The notes under the pieces were generated by a model that made no database searches, had not been told where the DNA came from, and was given only the letters and a program-made list of their open reading frames with translations. Below are positions 10,790 to 18,068 of a stretch of 18,068 nt of DNA, one piece after another. The stretch is from Ferrovibrio sp036381655 (GTDB lineage: Bacteria > Pseudomonadota > Alphaproteobacteria > Ferrovibrionales > Ferrovibrionaceae), in contig NZ_DASVCJ010000015.1 of assembly GCF_036381655.1 (NCBI RefSeq), positions 1 through 18,068 of the forward strand, written 5' to 3'. Position 1 is the stretch's first letter, and each line of letters begins with the position of its first letter. A program made the position numbers and the translations under genes.

Positions 10790-10817
10790 TAGATAAGCGG
10801 AACGGCGGAAATTTCAA
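10790..10817 (-). promoter_or_regulatory. Candidate promoter of the terC-like gene
   Basis: On the minus strand TTGAAA (10817-10812, 5 of 6 to TTGACA) is followed after 16 bases by TATCTA (10795-10790, 3 of 6 to TATAAT). This would start transcription near 10783 and give a leader of roughly 87 bases. It is one of the few AT-rich patches in the region. The support is only hexamer similarity and position. Confidence 0.3.
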
Positions 10818-10825
10818 GCCTGCCG

Positions 10826-11482
10826 TCAATCCGCGAAGGCCGCCGACGCAGCCCGGTCGTGGCGCAGATCCTGCAGGGCATGCCGGATCACCTGCGCCGA
10901 GCCCCACAGCGCCAGGCCGGCCATGAAGGCGGCGACGGCGATATCGGGCCAGGGCGTGCCGGTGGCGAAGACGCCGCTGGCCGCCAGCAGCACGGCGAGG
11001 TTGCCGAGCGCATCGTTGCGGCTGCAGATCCAGACGGCGCGCATATTGGAATCGCCGCCGCGGAAACGATAGAGGATCAGCGCCACGGCGACGTTCACGA
11101 CGAGCGCGGCGATGCCGACCGCGCCCATCGTGGCGGGTTCGGGGATCGTGCCGACGGTGACATGCCGGATCGTTTCCGCCGCCACCCAAAGGCCGAACAG
11201 GCCCATGGTGGCGCCCTTGACGAAGGCGGCGCGGGCGCGCCAGGCCAGCGGCAGCGCCAGCACGGCAAGGGCGATGCCGTAATTGGCCGTATCGCCCAGG
11301 AAGTCGGCCGAATCCGCCAGCAGCGAGGTGGAGCCGGCGGCCAGGCCGGCAACGATTTCCACGAGAAACATCGCGCCGTTCAGCGCCAGCGCGATCCACA
11401 GCGCCGGCCGCGTGCCCTTCTCCACCATGCCTTGTCCGTGGTCATGGCCGTGATGATCGTGATGGCAGCAGGAGGCGCCCAT
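10826..11482 (-). CDS. CDF-type cation efflux transporter, short form
   Basis: A 218-residue inner-membrane protein of the cation diffusion facilitator type, expected to exchange cytoplasmic Zn2+, Cd2+ or Co2+ for protons. The N-terminus is a Cys/His-rich metal-binding stretch (CCHHDHHGHDHG, residues 5-16). TM2 holds D60-x3-D64 in LADSADFLGDT. TM5 holds C153-x3-D157 in ICSRNDALGN, where a His is more usual at the first position. The cytoplasmic C-terminal ferredoxin-like domain of full-length CDF proteins (about 300 residues) is absent. ATG 11482 begins two bases after the arsR stop and has AAAGGA about nine bases upstream, inside the arsR end. The open frame continues upstream only as an arsR shadow. 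It forms an operon with the metal sensor. Confidence 0.85.
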   Translation of the reverse strand: MGASCCHHDHHGHDHGQGMVEKGTRPALWIALALNGAMFLVEIVAGLAAGSTSLLADSADFLGDTANYGIALAVLALPLAWRARAAFVKGATMGLFGLWVAAETIRHVTVGTIPEPATMGAVGIAALVVNVAVALILYRFRGGDSNMRAVWICSRNDALGNLAVLLAASGVFATGTPWPDIAVAAFMAGLALWGSAQVIRHALQDLRHDRAASAAFAD

Positions 11483-11484
11483 GA

Positions 11485-11826
11485 TCAGATCCTTTCGCCG
11501 TTCTCCACGCCCGCCGGGTCGCGATGCGGCTCGACCACATGGTCGATCATGTCTTCCAGCATGCGCCGGACATGCTCGTCCGCCAGCGCGTAGTAGATCC
11601 GCTTCCCCTTGCGCTCGGCCTTCACCAGCCGCGCCGCGCGCAACAGCCGCAGATGATGGCTTGCCAGTTGCGGCGACAGGCCGGACATCGCCGCGGCGAC
11701 GCTGGCCGCGGCCTCGCCGTTGCACAGCGTGGTGACCAGCCGCAGGCGGCTGGGATCGCCCAGCAGGCGGAACATATCCGTGAGCTGCGCGACATGGTGA
11801 TCCTTGAGCTTGCCGAGCTCCAACAT
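11485..11826 (-). CDS. ArsR/SmtB-family metal-sensing repressor
   Basis: A 113-residue winged-helix repressor. The recognition helix lies in SPQLASHHLRLLRAARLV (residues 51-68) and the wing in KAERKGKRIYYAL (69-81). The last helix carries D83-x-H85-x10-H96-x2-E99, exactly the alpha-5 Zn2+-binding pattern of SmtB, CzrA and ZiaR. The alpha-3N cysteine site (ELCVCD) is not present, although C35 occurs nearby. This predicts a dimer that releases DNA on binding Zn2+ or a similar ion and so derepresses the efflux gene two bases downstream. No ribosome-binding site precedes ATG 11826. A 26-base palindrome covers the start codon and a TTGACA lies 32 bases upstream, which points to a leaderless, self-repressed transcript. 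Confidence 0.9.
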   Translation of the reverse strand: MLELGKLKDHHVAQLTDMFRLLGDPSRLRLVTTLCNGEAAASVAAAMSGLSPQLASHHLRLLRAARLVKAERKGKRIYYALADEHVRRMLEDMIDHVVEPHRDPAGVENGERI

Positions 11827-11847
11827 TTCAACAATTGTTTAAATGTT
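11822..11847. promoter_or_regulatory. ArsR/SmtB-type operator overlapping the arsR start
   Basis: The arms AACATTTCAACAA (11822-11834) and TTGTTTAAATGTT (11835-11847) are inverted repeats matching at 12 of 13 pairs. The AACAA/TTGTT core resembles the AT-rich 12-2-12 operators of SmtB-type repressors. It covers the arsR start codon (11824-11826) and the predicted -10 region, so bound repressor would exclude RNA polymerase. The AT-rich sequence stands out sharply from the GC-rich surroundings. Confidence 0.75.
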
Positions 11848-11864
11848 TGTTTTAAAGATGTCAA
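11836..11864 (-). promoter_or_regulatory. Predicted arsR-CDF promoter (leaderless)
   Basis: On the minus strand a perfect TTGACA (11864-11859) is followed after 17 bases by TAAACA (11841-11836, 3 of 6 to TATAAT). Start of transcription is expected near 11829, about three bases before the arsR ATG. This explains the lack of a Shine-Dalgarno sequence. The -35 is convincing and the -10 is weak. Confidence 0.5.
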
Positions 11865-11969
11865 CCGGCAAATCCGTACTCGCATTAACCAGGCTTTTGG
11901 CGCTATGCTGCGGATTCATAACGACAAAGCCCCTCGCCGCCATGACTTCCCACCCATATGTTCGCAGGA

Positions 11970-11985
11970 TGTTTCACGTGAAACA
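11970..11985. other. parS: parS centromere site 1 (exact)
   Basis: TGTTTCACGTGAAACA matches the 16-base ParB-binding consensus parS exactly and is fully palindromic. It lies in the intergenic region between arsR and the BASS transporter gene. ParB binds parS, loads as a CTP-dependent clamp and with ParA and SMC/condensin segregates replication origins (family knowledge). An exact 16-base match is very unlikely by chance. Confidence 0.93.
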
Positions 11986-12027
11986 CCCCCCTTTTCCGGC
12001 TCCCCGTTGCACGGACGGCAGGGCCTG

Positions 12028-12963
12028 ATGCTGCGCTGGATCGACTTCGTCGGCCGCCATGCCACCAAATTCCTGTTCTGCGGCGTGCTGGTCGGTTTGG
12101 CCGTGCCGCCGCTGGCCGCGCTGCTCCGCCCCGGACTGGTCGTCTTTCTCCTGCTGCCGCTGACATTTTCCCTGATGCGGCTGGATTGGAGCGCCTTTCA
12201 TGCCTATGCCCGCCGGCCGCTTCTGATCCTGCCGCTGATCGTCTTCCTGATGCTGGTCTGTCCGCTGCTGGTGTTCGCCGTGCTCAAGCCGTTCGGCCTG
12301 CCGCAGGCCCTGAGCCAGGCGATCGTCCTGATGGCGGCGGCGCCGCCGATCACCGGCACGGTGGCGATCTCGCTGATCCTCGGCCTCGATGCCGCCCTGG
12401 CCGCCATCGTCATGGTGATCTGCACGGCCCTGGTGCCGTTCACCTTGCCGCCTCTGGCGCTGGCCCTGCTGGATATCGAGATCAACATGTCGCTGGCGGA
12501 ATTCATGCTGCGGCTCGGCGCCATGGTCGGCTTCGCCTTCGGCGCGGCGTTGCTGGCGCGGCGGCTGATGCCGCCGGGCTGGCTGGCGCGCAACTACCGC
12601 CTGGTCGATGGCGGCTCGGTGATCGCGCTGGTGCTGTTCGCCATTGCCATCATGGATGGCGTCACCGCCAAGCTGCTGTCCCAGCCGGGCTACGTCATTC
12701 TCGCCACCGCGGCGGCTTTCATCGGCAATGTGGTGCTGCAGGGATTCGGCTATCTGGCCGGCCGCGCGGTCTTTCGGCTGTCGCAGCCGGCAGCCGTCAC
12801 GCTCGGGCTGCTGACCGGGAATTGCAATATGGGCCTGGTCATGGTGGCATTGGCCGACCGGGCCGTCTTCGACATGGTGGTGTTTTTCGCCATGGGGCAG
12901 TTGCCGATGTATATGCTGCCCGGCCTGCTGGAGCCGCTGTACAAGCGGCTGCGCGCGGCCTGA
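12028..12963 (+). CDS. BASS-superfamily (bile acid:Na+ symporter-like) transporter
   Basis: A 311-residue, almost wholly hydrophobic protein with about nine or ten membrane helices and short loops. The repeated, glycine/proline-marked segments MAAAPPITGTVAISLILGLD (near 107-126) and LGLLTGNCNMGLVMVALAD (near 262-280) look like the two crossover regions that form the substrate and Na+ site in BASS transporters. Known substrates in the superfamily range from bile acids to pantoate and keto acids, and this sequence does not decide among them. ATG 12028 has only AGGG at 12020-12023, four bases upstream, so the start is less certain. A parS site lies 42 bases upstream and another directly after the stop. 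Confidence 0.78.
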   Translation: MLRWIDFVGRHATKFLFCGVLVGLAVPPLAALLRPGLVVFLLLPLTFSLMRLDWSAFHAYARRPLLILPLIVFLMLVCPLLVFAVLKPFGLPQALSQAIVLMAAAPPITGTVAISLILGLDAALAAIVMVICTALVPFTLPPLALALLDIEINMSLAEFMLRLGAMVGFAFGAALLARRLMPPGWLARNYRLVDGGSVIALVLFAIAIMDGVTAKLLSQPGYVILATAAAFIGNVVLQGFGYLAGRAVFRLSQPAAVTLGLLTGNCNMGLVMVALADRAVFDMVVFFAMGQLPMYMLPGLLEPLYKRLRAA

Positions 12964-12964
12964 G

Positions 12965-12980
12965 TGTTTCACGTGAAATA
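12965..12980. other. parS: parS centromere site 2 (15 of 16)
   Basis: TGTTTCACGTGAAATA differs from the parS consensus only at position 15 (C to T). It begins two bases after the transporter's stop codon and ends 21 bases before the ATG of the next gene, so it fills most of the short intergenic gap. It lies 995 bases from site 1. Confidence 0.88.
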
Positions 12981-13001
12981 GCGGATAGAGGGGAATTTGC
13001 C

Positions 13002-13682
13002 ATGCCGACGCTTCTGATCACCGGCGCCAATCGCGGCATCGGCCTGGAATTCACCAGGCAATACGCGGCCTCCGGCTGGGACATCATCGCCTGCTGCCGC
13101 GCGCCGCAGGAGGCCGAGGCGCTGAGGGCAATCGGCGGCAGGGTGAGCGTGGAAAAGCTGGACGTCACCGACTATGCCGCGGTGGATGCGCTGGCCGCCA
13201 AGCTCGGCAGCCGGCCAATCGATCTGCTGATCAACAATGCCGGCATTTACGGCACGCGCAATCCGGCCCTGTCGATCGGCGATCCGGGCGAATATCTGCG
13301 CGTGCTGCAGGTCAATGCCGTGGCGCCGATGAAGGTGACGCTCAGCCTCCTGCCCAACCTGAAGGCGGCGAAAACGGCCAAGATCGCCACCTTGTCCAGC
13401 CGCATGGGCTCGATCGGCCTGGGCGCCGGCGGCTCCTACGTCTATCGCACCTCGAAGGCGGCGATCAACGCAGCCATGCACAACCTGGCCCTCGACCTGC
13501 AGTCCTCCGGCATCACCTGCATCTTGCTGCATCCCGGCTGGGTCAAGACCGATATGGGCGGCCAGGGCGCCGATATCACGACGCAGCAAAGCGTCACCGG
13601 GCTCAAGGCCGTGATCGACGGCGCCTCGCTGTCCGATACCGGCAAATTCTTCAATTACGACGGCAGCGAATTTCCCTGGTAG
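13002..13682 (+). CDS. Short-chain dehydrogenase/reductase, C-factor-like (SDR 1)
   Basis: A 226-residue SDR with TGANRGIG at residues 7-14 for the dinucleotide, NNAG at 78-81, Ser132/133 and Y148-x3-K152 (YRTSK) as the active site. The short length and ending DTGKFFNYDGSEFPW resemble C-factor (CsgA-like) SDRs; the substrate is unknown. ATG 13002 has GAGGGG at 12988-12993, eight bases upstream. It is closely similar to the third SDR at 14487 in both termini, so the two are paralogues. The parS site 2 lies just before its ribosome-binding site. It probably forms a transcription unit with the following SDR, 20 bases downstream. Confidence 0.88.
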   Translation: MPTLLITGANRGIGLEFTRQYAASGWDIIACCRAPQEAEALRAIGGRVSVEKLDVTDYAAVDALAAKLGSRPIDLLINNAGIYGTRNPALSIGDPGEYLRVLQVNAVAPMKVTLSLLPNLKAAKTAKIATLSSRMGSIGLGAGGSYVYRTSKAAINAAMHNLALDLQSSGITCILLHPGWVKTDMGGQGADITTQQSVTGLKAVIDGASLSDTGKFFNYDGSEFPW

Positions 13683-13702
13683 CGAGCGGGCGGGGCAAGG
13701 TC

Positions 13703-14449
13703 ATGAGCAAAACGATCCTGATCACCGGCGGCAGCCGCGGCATCGGCCGCGCCGCGGCGCTGATGGCGGCGCAGCGCGGCTGGGCGGTCGGCATCAATTA
13801 CGCGAGCAACGAAGCGGCCGCGCATGACACGGTCAGGGCCGTGCAGCAAGCCGGCGCCAAGGCGGTCGCCATCAAGGGCGATGTTTCACGTGAAACGGAT
13901 GTCATCGCCATGTTCGATGCCGCCGAAAAGGCGCTCGGCAAGCTCGACGGCCTGGTCAACAATGCCGGCATCGTCGGCATGAAGCAGCCCTTCGCCGATT
14001 ACACGCTGGAGCGGATGCGCCGCATCTTCGACATCAACATCCTGGGCGCCTATCTGTGCGCCCGGGAAGCCGCACGGCGGATGGCGAAAAGCCGCGGCGG
14101 CAACGGCGGCAGCATCGTCAATCTCTCCTCCATGGCCGCGCGGCTCGGCTCGCCCGGCGAGTATGTCGATTATGCCGGCTCGAAAGGCGCCATCGACACG
14201 ATGACGGTCGGCCTGGCCCGCGAACTGGCCGCCGAGGGCGTGCGCGTCAACGCGGTGCGCCCCGGACTGATCGATACCGAGATCCATGCCAGCGGCGGCC
14301 AGCCCGACCGCGCCGCCCGGCTCGGCGCCGCCACGCCGATGGGCCGCGCCGGCACGGCCGAGGAAGTGGCGGCGGCCATCATCTGGCTGCTCGAGGATTC
14401 GTGCAATTACATGACTGGCGCGCTGCTGGACGTTGCCGGCGGGCGCTGA
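13703..14449 (+). CDS. Short-chain dehydrogenase/reductase, classical (SDR 2)
   Basis: A 248-residue classical SDR with TGGSRGIG at residues 8-15, NNAG at 86-89, Ser142/143 and Y157-x3-K161 (YAGSK). The ending EEVAAAIIWLLEDSCNYMTGALLDVAGGR is typical of the glucose-1-dehydrogenase/FabG-like group; NYASNE after the second strand (INYASNE) suggests NADP+. The substrate cannot be told. The start has GGGG and AAGG within ten bases upstream. Codons 60-65 (Asp-Val-Ser-Arg-Glu-Thr) contain a 15-of-16 parS centromere site, so this coding stretch appears to be under a second, DNA-level constraint. It belongs to a different SDR subgroup from its two neighbours. Confidence 0.88.
   Translation: MSKTILITGGSRGIGRAAALMAAQRGWAVGINYASNEAAAHDTVRAVQQAGAKAVAIKGDVSRETDVIAMFDAAEKALGKLDGLVNNAGIVGMKQPFADYTLERMRRIFDINILGAYLCAREAARRMAKSRGGNGGSIVNLSSMAARLGSPGEYVDYAGSKGAIDTMTVGLARELAAEGVRVNAVRPGLIDTEIHASGGQPDRAARLGAATPMGRAGTAEEVAAAIIWLLEDSCNYMTGALLDVAGGR
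13882..13897. other. parS: parS centromere site 3 (15 of 16), inside SDR 2
   Basis: TGTTTCACGTGAAACG differs from consensus only at the last base. It lies wholly inside the SDR 2 reading frame, codons 60-65, and is 917 bases from site 2. Coding-region parS sites are known from other bacteria. Confidence 0.88.
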
Positions 14450-14459
14450 TGCCCTAGCT

Positions 14460-14484
14460 GTTGCTCCTACAGTCAAGGAGCAGC
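14460..14484 (+). promoter_or_regulatory. Hairpin containing the SDR 3 ribosome-binding site
   Basis: TGCTCCT (14462-14468) pairs perfectly with AGGAGCA (14476-14482) around a 7-base loop. One G-U and one G-C pair extend the stem to 14460/14484. The stem includes nearly all of the AAGGAG Shine-Dalgarno (14475-14480) of the gene at 14487. SDR 2 ends at 14449, so a ribosome terminating there could reach the left arm and open the hairpin, giving translational coupling. That consequence is inference. Confidence 0.5.
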
Positions 14485-14486
14485 GC

Positions 14487-15170
14487 ATGCCAACCATCGT
14501 GATCACCGGCGCCAATCGCGGCATCGGCCTCGAATTGGTGCAGCAATATGCGGAGAATGGCTGGTCGGTGATCGCCGCCTGCCGCGATCCCGCCCGGGCC
14601 GAGAAGCTGACCAAGCTGCGCGGCGGTATCCGCATCGAGCCCCTGGACGTCGCCGACCCGCAAGGCATCGCCGCCTTCTGCGAAGGCCTCGAGGGCATCG
14701 GCATCGACATCCTGTTCAACAATGCCGGCGTCTACAGCCAGCCGGATCCGCTGCCCGAACGGATCGACGCCGGGGAATTCCTGCGCGTGCTGCATACCAA
14801 CACGGTGGCGCCGCTCGACCTCGCCCTGGCGCTGCAGCGCAACCTGCGCCGCGGCACGGAGCGCAAGATCGTCACCATGAGCACCGGCATGGCCTCCATC
14901 GGCGGCATGAGCTATGGCGGCTTCTATGCCTATCGCGCCTCCAAGGCCGGCATGAACGCGGCGATGCGCGCTCTGGCGCTGGATCTGAAAGAGGAGCAGT
15001 TTACCGTTGCGGTGCTCGATCCCGGCTGGGTCAGGACCGATATGGGCGGACCGACCGCGCCGCTGGATGTAATGACCTCGGCGCGCGGACTGCGCGAAGT
15101 CATCGCCCGCCTCGGTCCCGGCGACAGCGGCAAGTTCTTCAACTACCGCGGCGAGGAAGTGCCGTGGTGA
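14487..15170 (+). CDS. Short-chain dehydrogenase/reductase, C-factor-like (SDR 3)
   Basis: A 227-residue SDR with TGANRGIG at residues 7-14, NNAG at 78-81, Ser132 and Y149-x3-K153 (YRASK). It is a paralogue of SDR 1: both start MPT..ITGANRGIGLE, share PGWV.TDMGG near residue 187 and end in GKFFNY.G.E.PW. The substrate is unknown; C-factor-like SDRs are mostly uncharacterised outside Myxococcus. ATG 14487 has a strong AAGGAG at 14475-14480, six bases upstream, but that site is inside a hairpin. It starts 37 bases after SDR 2 and is probably co-transcribed with it. It is convergent with the GNAT gene. Confidence 0.88.
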   Translation: MPTIVITGANRGIGLELVQQYAENGWSVIAACRDPARAEKLTKLRGGIRIEPLDVADPQGIAAFCEGLEGIGIDILFNNAGVYSQPDPLPERIDAGEFLRVLHTNTVAPLDLALALQRNLRRGTERKIVTMSTGMASIGGMSYGGFYAYRASKAGMNAAMRALALDLKEEQFTVAVLDPGWVRTDMGGPTAPLDVMTSARGLREVIARLGPGDSGKFFNYRGEEVPW

Positions 15171-15229
15171 GCGAGCGGGGCGATTGAGCAGGATGAATGA
15201 GCAGCAGGCGTCTACCAAGCCCGCCGGGT

Positions 15230-15688
15230 TCACCGCAAATCCATCTTCATCCCGATATGGCTGGCCTTGAAGCCAAGCCGTTCGTAGAAGCGATGCGCGT
15301 CGAGGCGCGCCTTGTCCGACGTGAGCTGAATGACGCCGCAGCCTTTCTCGCGGGCCCGCGCAATCGCCCAGCGGATCATCACGCTGCCCAGGCCCTTGCC
15401 GCGCAGCGGCGTGTCGATCCGCACCGCCTCGATGACGGCGCGGCTCATCCCCTGCCGCGACAGGCCGGGGATGTAGGTGAGCTGCATCGAGCCGACGATG
15501 CGGCCATCCTGCTCGGCGACGATCTGCTCGGTCATCTCCGAACGCGCAATCGTCTCGAAGGCATCGTAATAGGCCTGCGGCAGCGGATCGGCATAGGCCT
15601 CGCGCTTGGCGCCCAGTATGTCGTCGGCCAGCATGCGTATGATGGCGGGCACGTCGGCGCGCGTCGCCTTGCGGATCGTCAGTGTCAT
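15230..15688 (-). CDS. GNAT-family N-acetyltransferase
   Basis: A 152-residue acetyltransferase of the GNAT fold that would transfer acetyl from acetyl-CoA to an unknown amine. It shows the N-terminal IRKATRADVPAIIRML, the central strand IVGSMQLTYIP (64-74), and the acetyl-CoA pyrophosphate loop RGKGLGS at residues 96-102 (R/Q-x-x-G-x-G/A), followed by ARLDAHRFYERLGF (127-140) typical of motif B. Length is normal. The start at 15688 has only AGGA about ten bases upstream, within the end of metH. It begins 12 bases after the metH stop on the same strand, so it is probably translated from the same message. No functional link to methionine synthesis is evident. Confidence 0.85.
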   Translation of the reverse strand: MTLTIRKATRADVPAIIRMLADDILGAKREAYADPLPQAYYDAFETIARSEMTEQIVAEQDGRIVGSMQLTYIPGLSRQGMSRAVIEAVRIDTPLRGKGLGSVMIRWAIARAREKGCGVIQLTSDKARLDAHRFYERLGFKASHIGMKMDLR

Positions 15689-15700
15689 CGGGGCATCATC

Positions 15701-18068
<2,368 letters not shown>

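Noticed and set aside
10697..10825. yybP-ykoY (Mn2+) riboswitch before the terC-like gene
   Set aside because: The conserved GGGGAGUA core is not visible in the leader; only generic hairpins are seen. It is kept as a question in the findings, not as a feature.
11843..12028. Short plus-strand frame across parS site 1 (reads MFHVKHP there)
   Set aside because: It has no ribosome-binding site. The apparent peptide is simply the parS palindrome read as codons in an intergenic region.
11974..12972. 332-codon minus-strand frame opposite the BASS transporter
   Set aside because: The Gln/Arg/His-rich product is the mirror of hydrophobic codons and has no start signal.

Overview
The window is GC-rich bacterial chromosome. 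Gene content (a TRAP permease end, a fused hydantoinase/5-oxoprolinase, an AidB-type acyl-CoA dehydrogenase, an ExoD-family protein, cobalamin-dependent methionine synthase) and codon use suggest an alphaproteobacterium, perhaps Rhodospirillales-like. That placement is inference. I see no tRNA, rRNA, CRISPR array, insertion sequence or prophage. Genes are densely packed and no gene-free stretch exceeds about 215 bases.

Layout. 1-147: 3' end of a TRAP large permease gene, followed by a 1219-residue HyuA-HyuB fusion (225-3884). 3956-4234 (-): a 92-residue zinc-ribbon plus one-helix protein, divergent from a zinc-dependent alcohol/formaldehyde dehydrogenase (4448-5617) and a small membrane protein (5656-6156). 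6163-6711 (-): a P-loop kinase-like ATPase, divergent from a TetR regulator and an AidB-like acyl-CoA dehydrogenase (6856-9145), with a palindromic operator candidate in the divergent region. 9209-11826 (-): exoD, terC-like, a His-rich CDF-type cation transporter and a SmtB/ArsR-type metal sensor; the last two form a tight metal-response pair. 12028-15170 (+): a BASS-type transporter and three short-chain dehydrogenases. 15230-18068 (-): a GNAT acetyltransferase downstream of metH, whose 5' end lies outside the window.

The most notable signal is not a gene. Three copies of the ParB-binding centromere sequence parS (TGTTTCACGTGAAACA) lie at 11970, 12965 and 13882. The first matches all 16 bases and the other two match 15 of 16. 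The third is inside the reading frame of a dehydrogenase. This marks 11.97-13.90 kb as a probable chromosome-segregation centromere and suggests that the window is close to the replication origin.

Other regulatory structure: a 26-bp operator over the arsR start codon with an apparently leaderless promoter; an 18-bp perfect inverted repeat before tetR; a hairpin that contains the Shine-Dalgarno sequence of the third dehydrogenase; a structured leader before the terC-like gene; and a 20-bp perfect palindrome directly after the acyl-CoA dehydrogenase stop codon. Most genes belong to well-known families. I found no convincing new multi-gene system, and the parS cluster and regulatory architecture are the main results.
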